NCBI RefSeq assembly: GCF_002115805.1
Contig: NZ_JFKC01000018.1
Coordinates: 1 to 64,000 of the forward strand
DNA length: 64,000 nucleotides
Direction: 5' to 3'
Source: Marivita geojedonensis
GTDB taxonomy: Bacteria > Pseudomonadota > Alphaproteobacteria > Rhodobacterales > Rhodobacteraceae
Of this stretch, positions 52,604 through 61,911 are shown piece by piece; position 1 is the stretch's first letter, and each line of letters begins with the position of its first letter. The notes under the pieces are model-generated. The model made no database searches and was not told the DNA's origin. It saw nothing but the letters and a program-made list of their open reading frames with translations. The position numbers were made by a program, and so were the translations under genes.

Positions 52604-52990
52604 GCGGAGGGCCTGTAAGCCGGATTCTGTCCCCCTTGGGTTTCCCCAAGGTTAGATGACCATTCCTCTGGGACCGGTGTCGCCACCGGCCTCGTGCTGC
52701 CAACCCGGGGATCTGGGCTGAAGCGACCCTGCCGACGCGCGGCGCGATCCCCCTATTCGGCATTGCTCCCGGTGGGGCTTGCCGTGCGGGGGCTGTTGCC
52801 AGCCCCCCGGTGGGCTCTTACCCCACCGTTTCACCCTTACCCCGGCGGACCGGGGCGGTCTGTTCTCTGTGGCGCTTTCCGTCGGGTTGCCCCGCCCGGG
52901 CGTTACCCGGCACCGCTGCTTCAGGGAGTCCGGACTTTCCTCCCCCGAGGGGGCGGCCATCCGGCCCTCCGCGCGAGAGGTGGCGTAGGG
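52604..52990 (-). ncRNA. rnpB: RNase P RNA (bacterial class A)
   Basis: On the minus strand the conserved regions occur in order: GAGGAAAGTCCGGACTC near the 5' end (52925-52941 area), the GGTAAGGGTGAAACGGTG and GGTAAGAGCCCACCG elements, AGAGGAATGGTCATC near 52660 and ACAGAATCCGGCTTACAGG at the 3' end. The pairing of the GGCCGGATGG/CCGGC helices closes the fold. It is the catalytic part of RNase P, which trims tRNA 5' ends. Exact ends are estimated to within about 15 bases. Confidence 0.93.
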
Positions 52991-53108
52991 CAAGCGCCCT
53001 GTGCGGTCAATCACCATGCGACAGGGCCACGTGCGGTTTGTCTGCTTTTTCCGGATTTGCGAGGGGCGGGGGCTGCTCCATCGGATCGGCACGCGCCAAT
53101 CCGATGCA

Positions 53109-53819
53109 TCATCGCAGAACATAGGGCTGGTGCAGCCACTCCCAAAGCGCGTCATTGGTCTCGTCCGGGGTTTCAAGGGTCGGCAGATGGCCGGCATCGT
53201 CAAGCACGACAAGCCGCGCATGCGGGATCAGTTCCGCCATGACGCTGTGGCGTTTGACCGGGCACAAGGCGTCATGCGCGCCGCACAGGACAAGCGTCGG
53301 CTGATGGATCCGGCGCAGGGTGCCCTGCTGGTCGCGGCGCCGCTGCAACGCGCGGGATTGCCGGACAAACGCATCCGGGCCCAGCGTGTGCGCCATGTCC
53401 ATCACGGTTTGCAGCACGGCCGGACGGCGCGGACCGGGGGCGAGGTAGTTGGGCTTCAACTCGTCGCGCATCACCTCGGTCAGCTTGCCCGACTTCACCT
53501 TGACGATCTGCGGCTCGCGATTTGCGGCGACCTGCGGCGTTTCCGCAAGGCAATTGGTGTCCATCAATGCCACCCGCAGAACCCGTTCCGGCGCGCGGCG
53601 CAGGATCTCCATCGCCACGATGCCGCCCATGCTGAGGCCCGCCAGTGCGAATTTCGCGGGCAGCAGGGGCAGGAGGCCAGAGGCGATCTCTTCAATCCGC
53701 TGGCCTTGGGTGATCGGTGCCACCATGACCGGATGGGTGGCGGAAAACGCACGGATCTGCGGCTCAAAAAGCCGCGCGTCGCACATCATGCCCGGCAGAA
53801 AGACAACCGGTTCTGCCAT
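53109..53819 (-). CDS. Alpha/beta hydrolase
   Basis: A 236-aa hydrolase. VVFLPGMMCDARLFEPQI forms the oxyanion loop, FALAGLSMGGIVAMEIL has the Ser nucleophile, LVLCGAHDALCPVKR the acid and LDDAGHLPTLETPDE the His. It is similar to esterases of the 3-oxoadipate enol-lactonase/homoserine acetyltransferase type. It lies 3 bp after the MetE-like gene and is probably cotranscribed with it. Confidence 0.88.
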   Translation of the reverse strand: MAEPVVFLPGMMCDARLFEPQIRAFSATHPVMVAPITQGQRIEEIASGLLPLLPAKFALAGLSMGGIVAMEILRRAPERVLRVALMDTNCLAETPQVAANREPQIVKVKSGKLTEVMRDELKPNYLAPGPRRPAVLQTVMDMAHTLGPDAFVRQSRALQRRRDQQGTLRRIHQPTLVLCGAHDALCPVKRHSVMAELIPHARLVVLDDAGHLPTLETPDETNDALWEWLHQPYVLR

Positions 53820-53822
53820 CGT

Positions 53823-54956
53823 CTACAGCCGCTCCGACGCCAAAGCCGCGCCGCGGGCCAGCGTGGCCAGCTTGGCATAGGCGATATTCGGGTCCACCGC
53901 GCCGAAACCTGCAAAGGTGCCGAAACCGCAATCGCTGCCCGCGATCACGCGGTCTGGGCCGACGATTTCGGCAAAGCGTTCGATCCGCTGCGCCACCACT
54001 TCGGGGTGTTCGACGAAATTGGTTGTCGAATCGATCACGCCGGGGACCAGCACCATGTCCTCGGGGATCTCGGATCTGCGGTCGCGGAACACGGTCCATT
54101 CATGTGCGTGCCGGGGGTTCGAGGTCTCGAACAGCACCTGACCCGCGCACACTTTCATCAGCGTCGGGAAGACCGTGTCCATGTCGATATCGCAGACATG
54201 CGGACCTTCGTAATTGCCCCAGCAGATATGCACCCGCACCCGCGCCGGGTCGATCCCGTCAAGCGCGTGGTTCATCGCCTCCACATGGCTTTCGGCGATC
54301 TTGACGAATTCGGCGTCGGTCAGATCGGTAAAGATCATGTGCCGCGACAGCGCAAGATCGGGGCAGTCGAGCTGAAGCATCAGCCCGCTGTCCACGATGG
54401 TGCGGTATTCGTCGCGCATCGCATCGGCCAGCGCTGCCAGATAGGCGTCGCGGGTGGGGTAGAACTGGTTCTGCTGGAAAAGCGAGATCACACCGGGGGA
54501 GGCCGCGTTCATGAACGCCTCCGTTGCGCCATGCGCCGCCATCCCGGCCTTGAGGTTGGCAATATCGGTTTCCAACTCGCCCTGACCTTTGGACTTCACC
54601 TCGCCCACACACATGGGGCGCGCGTATTTCGGCGTGCCGCCATCGTCCTTGAGCCGTTCGAGGAAAGACGGAAACAGCTTGAGATCGGCCGGAGCGTTGC
54701 GCGGGCTGTCGCCGTCGAAACCGGTGTAGCGGTCTTTCACATAAGTGGCGTAGCTGATCTTGGAGGTTTCGCCGTCCGACACGATATCGATCCCGGCCTC
54801 GACCTGTCGGCGCACGGTGTCTGATGCGGCTTCGGTCATCGCGGCATCGAAAGCGGCGTGGTCATAGTCCTGACGATTCTCGCGGGCGAAGATGAAATCC
54901 ACCACTTTCTGCGTGCGCGGCAGCGATCCGACATGGGTGGTCTTGATGCGTGTCAT
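53823..54956 (-). CDS. Cobalamin-independent methionine synthase II-like protein
   Basis: About 377 aa from the ATG at 54956. TTHVGSLPRTQKVVDFI, GIDIVSDGETSKISYATYV, LMLQLDCPDLALSRH, ICWGNYEGPHVCDIDM with zinc-type His/Cys, and VIAGSDCGFGTFAGFGAVDP match the C-terminal half of MetE. The N-terminal MetE half is missing, as in the shorter methyltransferase relatives (core-MetE). It may transfer a methyl group from a small donor to a thiol, but the donor is unknown. Confidence 0.88.
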   Translation of the reverse strand: MTRIKTTHVGSLPRTQKVVDFIFARENRQDYDHAAFDAAMTEAASDTVRRQVEAGIDIVSDGETSKISYATYVKDRYTGFDGDSPRNAPADLKLFPSFLERLKDDGGTPKYARPMCVGEVKSKGQGELETDIANLKAGMAAHGATEAFMNAASPGVISLFQQNQFYPTRDAYLAALADAMRDEYRTIVDSGLMLQLDCPDLALSRHMIFTDLTDAEFVKIAESHVEAMNHALDGIDPARVRVHICWGNYEGPHVCDIDMDTVFPTLMKVCAGQVLFETSNPRHAHEWTVFRDRRSEIPEDMVLVPGVIDSTTNFVEHPEVVAQRIERFAEIVGPDRVIAGSDCGFGTFAGFGAVDPNIAYAKLATLARGAALASERL

Positions 54957-55015
54957 CGGCTCGGCCCCTCGGTCTGCATAGGTTTGCAGCGACACTAACA
55001 AATCAGGCGCGCGGT

Positions 55016-55056
55016 GCCAGATGCTTCGAAGCATCTGGCAATGCTTTTCGAAAAGC
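55016..55056. repeat. Pair of TTCGAA-centred palindromes
   Basis: GCCAGATGC-TTCGAA-GCATCTGGC (55016-55039) is a perfect 24-bp palindrome; GCTTTTCGAAAAGC (55043-55056) follows. Centre and spacing resemble the array after efp. Confidence 0.85.
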
Positions 55057-55065
55057 TTTGGCCGC

Positions 55066-56397
55066 TCATCCCATCAGTGCCCGAGCAAGGGTATTCTGCC
55101 GTTCAACGACGTTGGGCAGGTCAATGGTGGTCACATGCCCATCGCGCACGATCTGGCGTCCTTCGACCAGCAGGTGTTTGACCCGCGTCGGTCCGGCGAG
55201 CAGCAGCGCCGCCGGGTCCCAGCTTCCGGCGCTTTCCACCCCGGTCACGTCCCAGATGGCGATATCGGCGCGCTTGCCAACCGCGATCTGGCCGCAATCC
55301 GGACGGCCCAACACCTCGGCCCCGCCGCGCGTGGCGATGTAAAGCGCCTCGCGCGCGCTCATGGCGTTGGCGCCATTGGCCACCCGTTGCAGCAGCATCG
55401 CCTGACGCGCTTCGGCCACCAGATTGCCAGCGTCGTTGCTGGCCGACCCGTCGACACCCAGACCGACCGGCACACCGGCATCGCGCATGGCACGGATTGG
55501 GGCGATGCCCGACCCAAGCCGGCAGTTGGAGCAGGGGCAATGCGCCACCCCGGTGCGGGATTTGGCGAAAAGGTCGATCTCCTGCCCGTCGAGCTTGACG
55601 CAATGCGCGTGCCAGACATCCGGCCCGGTCCAGCCGAGATCTTCGGCATATTGGCCCGGGCGACAGCCGAACTGCGCCTTGGAATAGGCGATGTCCTCGT
55701 CGTTCTCGGCCAGATGGGTGTGCAGCATCACCCCCTTGTCGCGCGCCAGCAGGGCGGCATCGCGCATCAGGTCGCGGCTGACCGAGAAGGGGGAACAGGG
55801 CGCAACGCCCACCCGAACCATCGCGCCCTCGCGCGGGTCGTGGTGGGCGTCGATCACGCGGATGCAGTCTTCGAGGATCGCCGCTTCGTTTTCGACCAGC
55901 GAATCCGGCGGCAGCCCGCCATCGCTTTCGCCAATGCTCATCGCACCCCGTGTCGGGTGAAAGCGCATCCCGATGTCCTGTGCGGCGGCGATTGTATCAT
56001 CAAGGCGCGCGCCGTTCGGGTAGAGGTAGAGATGATCAGAGGTCAGCGTGCAGCCAGACAGAGCCAGTTCTGCCAATCCGATCTGGGCCGAGATATACAT
56101 CTCTTCGGGGCCAAAGCGCGACCAGATCGGGTACAGCGTCTGGAGCCAGCCGAAAAGCAGCGCGTCCTGCCCGCCCGGCACCGCGCGGGTCAGGGTCTGG
56201 TAGAGATGGTGATGGGTGTTGACCAAGCCGGGCGTAACCACGCAGCCTTTGGCGTCAATGGTCTCTTCCGCGCCGGTCAGCCCGCTGCCGACTTCCGTGA
56301 TGACACCGTTCTCGATGCGGATGTCCGCCTGTGCCAGCTCTGCCAGAGCGGTGTCCATCGTCAGGATGGTTGTGGCGTTCTTGATCAGGATGGCCAT
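55066..56397 (-). CDS. 8-oxoguanine deaminase-type amidohydrolase
   Basis: About 443 aa from the ATG at 56397. TPGLVNTHHHLYQTLTRAVP has the metal HxH, GESDGGLPPDSLVENE and CIRVIDAHHDPREG are typical of the 8-oxoguanine/hydroxy-atrazine deaminase branch, then LHTHLAENDEDI, HCPCSNCRLGSG and LGVDGSASNDAGN with the catalytic Asp. It probably hydrolyses 8-oxoguanine or an isocytosine-like base to the keto form plus ammonia. Complements guanine deaminase at 49.6 kb. Confidence 0.88.
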   Translation of the reverse strand: MAILIKNATTILTMDTALAELAQADIRIENGVITEVGSGLTGAEETIDAKGCVVTPGLVNTHHHLYQTLTRAVPGGQDALLFGWLQTLYPIWSRFGPEEMYISAQIGLAELALSGCTLTSDHLYLYPNGARLDDTIAAAQDIGMRFHPTRGAMSIGESDGGLPPDSLVENEAAILEDCIRVIDAHHDPREGAMVRVGVAPCSPFSVSRDLMRDAALLARDKGVMLHTHLAENDEDIAYSKAQFGCRPGQYAEDLGWTGPDVWHAHCVKLDGQEIDLFAKSRTGVAHCPCSNCRLGSGIAPIRAMRDAGVPVGLGVDGSASNDAGNLVAEARQAMLLQRVANGANAMSAREALYIATRGGAEVLGRPDCGQIAVGKRADIAIWDVTGVESAGSWDPAALLLAGPTRVKHLLVEGRQIVRDGHVTTIDLPNVVERQNTLARALMG

Positions 56398-56515
56398 GCC
56401 GTTCCCTCCACACAAATCGTGCCCTTTTCGGTGAGGATAACCCGCCGGGGCGACAGAAAAGGAGCGGAAGGACTCGCCCGGGCGGAGTCAGGTGTAGCGC
56501 GGATCGGTGCGCGTG

Positions 56516-57316
56516 TCAGCCGTTCAGAAGCGCCATCGCGGCGGCGTGCAGTTCCGGCGTGGCAGCGGCAAGCGTCGTGCCACCGTCATGGGCGGGGCTG
56601 CCGTCCCATTGGGTGACAACACCGCCCGCCGCCTCGATGACGGCGATAGGCGCCTGAACGTCATAGGCATTCAGCCCGGCTTCGATCACGAGGTCGATCT
56701 GTCCGGCGCCCAGCAGCGCATAGGCATAACAGTCGCAGCCATAGCGCGTCAGCTTGACCTCGCGGGCGACACGCTGAAACGCGACGCGCTCGTCGTCGGT
56801 GCCGATTTCCGGGAAAGTTGTGAAGAGCGTGGCATCCGCCAGCGCCGATGTCTGCCTTGTGGCAAGCGTCCCGTCGCGCCCCGGACCCGTCCAGTTGCAG
56901 CGTCCCAAACCACCCATGAAACGTTCGCCTACATAGGGTTGGTCGATCATGCCGAGGACCGGACCCGTGCTGTCGGACAGGGCAATCAGCACACCCCAGG
57001 TTGGCGTGCCGCTGATGAAGGAGCGCGTGCCGTCAATCGGATCGAGCACCCATGTCAGACCGCTGGTGCCCTCCACCGTGCCATGTTCTTCGCCCAGAAT
57101 TCCGTCCTGCGGGCGCAGGTCGGCCAGGACCTCGCGCATCGCAGTTTCAGACGCGCGGTCTGCGATTGTGACGGGATCGAACCCGCCCGCAACCTTGTTG
57201 TCGGCGGTGAGTCCAACCGACCGGAAATGCGGAAGAATCGCATCACGTGCGGCATCCGCCATACGTTCGGCCACCGACCAGAGGTCGGCTGCGTCGGACG
57301 TGGAAAACTGTGTCAT
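56516..57316 (-). CDS. hisN: Inositol-monophosphatase family phosphatase (HisN-like)
   Basis: A 266-aa Mg-dependent phosphatase. GILGEEHGTVEG (metal Glu), WVLDPIDGTRSFISGTPTWG (metal Asp-x-Asp) and YDVQAPIAVIEAAGGVVTQWDG (last Asp) are the family motifs. Length and pattern fit the HisN-type histidinol-phosphatases used by many Alphaproteobacteria lacking HisB; an inositol-phosphatase role is an alternative. Confidence 0.85.
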   Translation of the reverse strand: MTQFSTSDAADLWSVAERMADAARDAILPHFRSVGLTADNKVAGGFDPVTIADRASETAMREVLADLRPQDGILGEEHGTVEGTSGLTWVLDPIDGTRSFISGTPTWGVLIALSDSTGPVLGMIDQPYVGERFMGGLGRCNWTGPGRDGTLATRQTSALADATLFTTFPEIGTDDERVAFQRVAREVKLTRYGCDCYAYALLGAGQIDLVIEAGLNAYDVQAPIAVIEAAGGVVTQWDGSPAHDGGTTLAAATPELHAAAMALLNG

Positions 57317-57372
57317 GGAACGCCTCCTGCAGCAAGCAGCCCGTCAAGGGCTACCGCAGGCAGGCGACGTGC

Positions 57373-57753
57373 TCAAGCGACGTCTGACAGAACGCGCGCC
57401 AGTTCGAACAGGCGGCGACGCTGATTTTCAGGGATCGCATAATACGAGCGGATCAGATCGAGTGCTTCCTTGTCGCCGAGAAGATCCGAAGGGATGGACT
57501 CGTTCGAGGTGGTCGCAGTCTGCTCCTGCTGGTTTTCTTCGATTCCCTCAAAAAAGAAAGCCACGGGAACATCCAGCGCATCGGCAATATCCCAGAGACG
57601 GGACGCGCTGACCCGGTTTGCGCCGGTCTCATATTTCTGAATCTGCTGGAATTTGATTCCAACCTTTTCCGCCAGCTGTTGCTGGGTCATACCCACAAGC
57701 CACCTACGGTGGCGGACACGCTTTCCCACGTGAACGTCAACAGGATGTGCCAT
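57373..57753 (-). CDS. XRE-family transcriptional regulator
   Basis: A 126-aa regulator from the ATG at 57753 (GGGAGC upstream). The helix-turn-helix spans residues 10-65: KRVRHRRWLVGMTQQQLAEK, VGIKFQQIQKYETGANRVSA, then RLWDIADALDVPVAFFFEG. The C-terminal part is acidic with a YYAIPENQRRRLFELARVL helix. Closely related proteins recur across Rhodobacterales. Its targets are unknown. Confidence 0.9.
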   Translation of the reverse strand: MAHPVDVHVGKRVRHRRWLVGMTQQQLAEKVGIKFQQIQKYETGANRVSASRLWDIADALDVPVAFFFEGIEENQQEQTATTSNESIPSDLLGDKEALDLIRSYYAIPENQRRRLFELARVLSDVA

Positions 57754-57807
57754 CTTGCTCCCTTTCGACCGACGCCGTCTTCGTCTTGTTTCGTCGGACA
57801 GGACCAT

Positions 57808-58050
57808 AGTGGCGGCGGTTTAACCGGAGCCTAACGGAAACAACCTATCCGATTATTGATGGACGAACGCTATAGCATGACAGGTATCAGGGCAAGGAAA
57901 TTGGGCGCTGGATTCAGAAAATGGTTAACAAATTTTGACCAAGCCTTTCATGCGGTAACATGTTTTAGCGCTAACGACTCAGTATCGCCGTGACCTTTCC
58001 GTTAACGTAAGCCAAAGTAAGAACATGAGAATTTGAGACTGGGGGTCCCA
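57808..58050. promoter_or_regulatory. Divergent region with TTAAC-type half sites
   Basis: A 243-bp region between the divergent XRE gene and quinone oxidoreductase. It holds GTTAAC at 57921 and 57990 areas, including TTAA-N7-TGAC (a partial CtrA-type pattern). No gene is present. Confidence 0.35.
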
Positions 58051-59022
58051 ATGAAGGCGTTTCAGGTACACAGACATGATGCCGCACTCAAAATCTGCGA
58101 GGTTCCGGTTCCGGTTCCCGCTCCGGGAGAGATTCGGGTCAGGGTCCATGCCTGTGGATTGAATTTTGCTGACCTTCTGATGGTCAAGGGAACCTATCAG
58201 GACACGCCGGACCTGCCCTTTACTCTGGGTATGGAAGTGTCCGGTACAGTCGATGCGCTGGGCGATGGGGTGACGGGGTTTGCACCCGGAGACCGGATTG
58301 CGGTGTTCGGTGGGCAGGGGGGGCTTGCGGAGTACGGCTGTTTCGATGCGCGACGCGCGGTGCGCCTGCCCGACGCGATGCCGATGGTCGACGCGGCCGC
58401 GTTCCAGATCGCTTACGGCACAAGTCATCTTGCACTTGATCATCGCGCGCGGATGCAACCGGGTGAAACGCTTCTGGTGCTCGGTGCAGCCGGTGGCGTG
58501 GGTCTTACGGCGGTGGAAATCGGGAAACTGATGGGCGCCACAGTAGTGGCCTGCGCGCGTGGGGCGGCCAAGCTCGAGGCGGCCAAAGCTGCGGGCGCGG
58601 ACCATCTGATCGACGCGGAAACCCAGGACATCCGCACAGAGATGAAAGCGCTGGGCGGGGCTGATGTTGTCTATGACCCTGTCGGGGGCGAGCAGTTTCA
58701 GGCGGCATTCCGGTCGTGCAAACCCGAAGCGCGCCTGCTTCCCATCGGCTTTGCCAGCGGCGATGTTCCCCAGATCAAAGCGAACCACCTGCTGGTGAAG
58801 AACCTGTCCGTTCTCGGGCTTTACTGGGGCGGATACCTGCAATTCCGCCCGGATGTGGTGACCGACAGCCTTGCAACGCTGCTGGACTGGTATGTGGAGG
58901 GACGGCTGAAACCGCATGTGAGCCACACGCTCGGGTTTTCCGAGGTCGCGGACGGGCTCGAACTGCTGCGCACACGGAAATCCACGGGAAAGGTGGTCAT
59001 CCGGATCCGGGACGAAGAGTAG
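58051..59022 (+). CDS. NADPH:quinone oxidoreductase-type zinc-independent MDR protein
   Basis: About 323 aa from the ATG at 58051. Medium-chain reductase layout: VHACGLNFADLLMVKGTYQ, LPFTLGMEVSGTVDALGDGV, LVLGAAGGVGLTAVEIGKLMGA as NADP-binding loop, AAGADHLIDAETQD and VYDPVGGEQFQAAFR. The catalytic zinc ligands of alcohol dehydrogenases are absent, so it fits the quinone reductase branch. It ends 6 bp from the convergent lysR gene. Confidence 0.9.
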   Translation: MKAFQVHRHDAALKICEVPVPVPAPGEIRVRVHACGLNFADLLMVKGTYQDTPDLPFTLGMEVSGTVDALGDGVTGFAPGDRIAVFGGQGGLAEYGCFDARRAVRLPDAMPMVDAAAFQIAYGTSHLALDHRARMQPGETLLVLGAAGGVGLTAVEIGKLMGATVVACARGAAKLEAAKAAGADHLIDAETQDIRTEMKALGGADVVYDPVGGEQFQAAFRSCKPEARLLPIGFASGDVPQIKANHLLVKNLSVLGLYWGGYLQFRPDVVTDSLATLLDWYVEGRLKPHVSHTLGFSEVADGLELLRTRKSTGKVVIRIRDEE

Positions 59023-59028
59023 TTTCGG

Positions 59029-59907
59029 CTATTCCGCCGCCGCCCGAAGATCGACACCCGAGATCGCAGCGAACTCTCGGCGCAGGAGGTCGCACAGCGG
59101 TTCGATGATCTGCGACCGGGCAGTGCCGCGATACAGTGCCACCGACTGATGACCAAGATCGGGCAGGTTGGCGTTGGCCGGGATCGCCTCGAATTGCGGT
59201 GGCTCGTGGCCTTCGAGAACGGATGTGATGGCCAGATCGGCGCTGACCGCCACTTCGATGGCGCGGTCACTGTCCGATGACAGGACAAGATCCCACGCAG
59301 CGCCGTCCCGTTCGAGCGTGCCAAGTGCCACGGGGCGGAAAGAACAGTGGTTGCAGAAGGCCACGGGCAGGGGGCTGGCTTTCCACGCCTGTCCCCCCGG
59401 TGCCCCATACCAGCGCAGCGGAACCTTCATCAGGATTTCCGCATCCCCATCGGGCTTGGTTTCAGTGGTCAGGATCACGTCCGCGTCACCGCGCGCGAAG
59501 CGTTCCTTGAGTTCGCTGGAATAGGAACTGTGCAGCTGCACTTTCACACGCGGGAAATCGCGCTGCATTGCCTTCATCACGTTCGGAATCGCCGGGTAAA
59601 TGATGTCATGCGGCACGCCGAGGATGATTTCCCCTTCCCAGACGGTGTTCGTCAGCTTGCCGTAGACCTCGTCGTTCAGATCGACGATGCGGCGCGCATA
59701 GGCCAACAGCTGTTCGCCCGCCGCGGTCAGCACCACGCCGCGCCCCTGCCGGTCGAGCAGGGTGAGGTCGAGGCTTTCTTCCAGGCGTTTTATCTGCATC
59801 GACACCGCAGACTGCGTCAGGTTCAGAAACGAAGCCGCCCGCGTCACGCCGCCGGCATCGGCCACGGCGATGAAGGAGCGGAGCGTCGTGATGTCGAGAT
59901 TTCGCAT
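59029..59907 (-). CDS. LysR-family transcriptional regulator
   Basis: A 292-aa regulator. The HTH is at residues 5-60 (LDITTLRSFIAVADAGGVTR, AASFLNLTQSAVSMQIKRLE), and the effector-binding domain follows with ILGVPHDIIYPAIPNVMKA and RFARGDADVILTTETKPDGD. It is divergent from the DUF1127 gene and convergent with the quinone oxidoreductase, so its target is probably one of these. Confidence 0.93.
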   Translation of the reverse strand: MRNLDITTLRSFIAVADAGGVTRAASFLNLTQSAVSMQIKRLEESLDLTLLDRQGRGVVLTAAGEQLLAYARRIVDLNDEVYGKLTNTVWEGEIILGVPHDIIYPAIPNVMKAMQRDFPRVKVQLHSSYSSELKERFARGDADVILTTETKPDGDAEILMKVPLRWYGAPGGQAWKASPLPVAFCNHCSFRPVALGTLERDGAAWDLVLSSDSDRAIEVAVSADLAITSVLEGHEPPQFEAIPANANLPDLGHQSVALYRGTARSQIIEPLCDLLRREFAAISGVDLRAAAE

Positions 59908-60031
59908 ATATCACAATCCATGATGAATGAGTTCAAAAACATTCGTTTCACAAATGCTGATAGCAGCCTCATATGCATCAGGCAATACGATGATTTTGGG
60001 TAAACCCATCACAGATGTGAAAGGAAAAGCC

Positions 60032-60253
60032 ATGATGAGCTTGATGGATACCGTTTTCGGCCGACTGTACGCACCGCGCCACCGGAGCAGCGTGATCAAC
60101 CGCCTGAACAGTGCAATGGCGCTGCACCGCAGCCGCGCGCGGCTGGCCCGTCTGGAGCCGCATCTGCTTGACGATATCGGTCTTGATGCCGAACGCGCGG
60201 CAGAAGAGGCCTCCCGCCCGATCTGGGACGCTCCGTCCTGCTGGACGAAGTGA
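60032..60253 (+). CDS. DUF1127 small protein
   Basis: A 73-aa protein from the ATG at 60032 (an ATG at 60035 also works). SVINRLNSAMALHRSRARLA and RLEPHLLDDIGLDAERAA match the DUF1127 arginine-rich helix and the L-x-DIGL motif. Small members bind RNA and link to phosphate, stress or sRNA control in Alphaproteobacteria. AAAGGAAAAG precedes it. Confidence 0.88.
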   Translation: MMSLMDTVFGRLYAPRHRSSVINRLNSAMALHRSRARLARLEPHLLDDIGLDAERAAEEASRPIWDAPSCWTK

Positions 60254-60418
60254 TTTTGCGGCTGCGCCGACCCTCGGATGCCAAAAAATGCATATCGGAT
60301 GCAGTTTTCGACATTTCCCGGATGGCCGAACGCTTGAAATGTGGGGCGGGAGACCCGATATTCGGGACATCTGTCCCCGCAGTCGCGGGTGACGCCTGAG
60401 TTTTATTCGGAGGGATGA

Positions 60419-61204
60419 ATGGCTGAGTATAACACAATCCGGACGACCGGCGTTGCTGGCGCCCGAGCCGCCCAGATTGATGAGGGTCTGCGCGCGCACA
60501 TGAACAAGGTGTACGGCACCATGTCTGTCGGAACGTTCATCACGTTCCTTGCGGCATGGGCAATTGCCGGACTTGCTGTCACCACAGACCCGAGCGCGGC
60601 GACGACGATGATCCGCGAAGGTCAGTATCTGACCGGTCTCGGCGAGGCACTTTACATGTCTCCGCTGAAGTGGGTGGTCATGTTCGCACCGCTGGCGTTC
60701 GTGTTCTTCGGCTTCGGCGCTGCCGTGAACCGCATGAATGCGGCTGGCGTGCAGCTTGTATTCTACGCCTTCGCTGCACTGATGGGCGTGTCGATCAGCT
60801 CGATCTTCCTCGTCTTCACCGGCTATTCGATCATCCAGACCTTCCTGGTGACCTCGATCGCCTTCGCCGGCCTGTCGCTCTGGGGCTACACCACCAAGAA
60901 GGACATCTCTGGCTGGGGCTCGTTCCTGATCATGGGTGTGATCGGCCTGATTGCAGCGTCGATCATCAACATCTTCCTCGGGTCCCCGGCGATCGCGTTT
61001 GCCGTGTCGATCATCGGCCTGCTGATCTTTGCGGCGCTGACCGCCTATGACACACAGCGCATCAAGGCCGAGTATGTCGCTCATGCGCAGCATGGGGATC
61101 AGGACTGGCTTGGCAAGGCCGCCATCATGGGCGCGCTCAGCCTGTACCTCGACTTCATCAACATGTTCATGTTCCTCCTCCAGTTCCTCGGCAACCGCGA
61201 ATAA
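60419..61204 (+). CDS. Bax inhibitor-1/YccA-family membrane protein
   Basis: A 261-aa protein with seven membrane segments, starting at the ATG at 60419 after TCGGAGGG. Helices include VGTFITFLAAWAIAGLAVTT, WVVMFAPLAFVFFGFGAAV, GVSISSIFLVFTGYSIIQTF, FLIMGVIGLIAASIINIFLG and ALSLYLDFINMFMFLLQFLG. The C-terminal AYDTQRIK with the conserved Asp is typical. It resides in the inner membrane and may leak Ca2+ or protons, or modulate FtsH proteolysis. Confidence 0.93.
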   Translation: MAEYNTIRTTGVAGARAAQIDEGLRAHMNKVYGTMSVGTFITFLAAWAIAGLAVTTDPSAATTMIREGQYLTGLGEALYMSPLKWVVMFAPLAFVFFGFGAAVNRMNAAGVQLVFYAFAALMGVSISSIFLVFTGYSIIQTFLVTSIAFAGLSLWGYTTKKDISGWGSFLIMGVIGLIAASIINIFLGSPAIAFAVSIIGLLIFAALTAYDTQRIKAEYVAHAQHGDQDWLGKAAIMGALSLYLDFINMFMFLLQFLGNRE

Positions 61205-61226
61205 TCCGCGTCGGGAACCAAGAACC

Positions 61227-61254
61227 AAAGGCCGGTCGAAAGACCGGCCTTTTT
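61227..61254 (+). terminator. Terminator of the Bax-inhibitor-1 gene
   Basis: AAAGGCCGGTC (227-237) pairs perfectly with GACCGGCCTTT (242-252) around a GAAA tetraloop, then TT. It follows the stop by about 23 bp. Confidence 0.92.
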
Positions 61255-61319
61255 CGTTTCTGCCTGTTTTCGTTTCTGCCTGTGGGCGTCAGCGGGCGTG
61301 TGGCCGGGTCGAAATCTGC

Positions 61320-61721
61320 CTAGACGCCCACATCCGGACCAAGGCACATCATCGGCTCGTCGTTCTGCTGTGCCTCATAAAGCGTCGTCGCATTCGGGTC
61401 GTTCTCGAAAATCGCCCGGAGGCCATTCGATTCCCGGAAAAACGACCAGCATTGGGGCGTTGGGTTGTCCTCGTAGACAAAACAGATCATGCCCCGATCT
61501 TCGTACCAGACACCATCCTTGCAGTCGCCATCCAGAAAGGACCACCGCACGCGACGGTCCTCAAGGTATTCCTCGACTCCGTAGGCCTGACCATTCTGCC
61601 CGAAATAGAGCGTCTTGCCGGTCACGTAGGCCTCGAACTGCGCACCGTTCATCGGCTCTGCCGCAAAAAGCGGTGCGGCCAGACAGGCGGCGACAGACAG
61701 GGATGGCAGAAGCTGTTTCAT
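61320..61721 (-). CDS. Secreted hypothetical protein
   Basis: A 133-aa protein from the ATG at 61721. Residues 1-20 form a signal peptide (KQLLPSLSVAACLAAPLFA). Cysteines in FLDGDCKDGVWYEDRGMICF, PTPQCWSFF and MMCLGPD could form disulfides in the periplasm. Similar small proteins occur in Rhodobacterales; function unknown. Confidence 0.8.
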   Translation of the reverse strand: MKQLLPSLSVAACLAAPLFAAEPMNGAQFEAYVTGKTLYFGQNGQAYGVEEYLEDRRVRWSFLDGDCKDGVWYEDRGMICFVYEDNPTPQCWSFFRESNGLRAIFENDPNATTLYEAQQNDEPMMCLGPDVGV

Positions 61722-61911
61722 ATCCGGAATCCTAGCCAGTTCCCCGGTTCGGTACAAATGACATCGGCGAAAGATTTCCGAAAATCCGCATTCGTTCTCC
61801 ATGCGCGCCAGCGCTCCGGCGCAGGGGCCATGTGTAAGGTCGTTTTCAGGCTCGTCGGCGCCCACTGCCTGTGCAACTTTGCCGCCAAACGCGAACAGAG
61901 GACGAGCCCGA

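Noticed and set aside
53001-56616. Long plus-strand frames of 531 and 607 codons
   Set aside because: Antisense to the hydrolase, MetE-like and 8-oxoguanine-deaminase genes, and partly across RNase P RNA.
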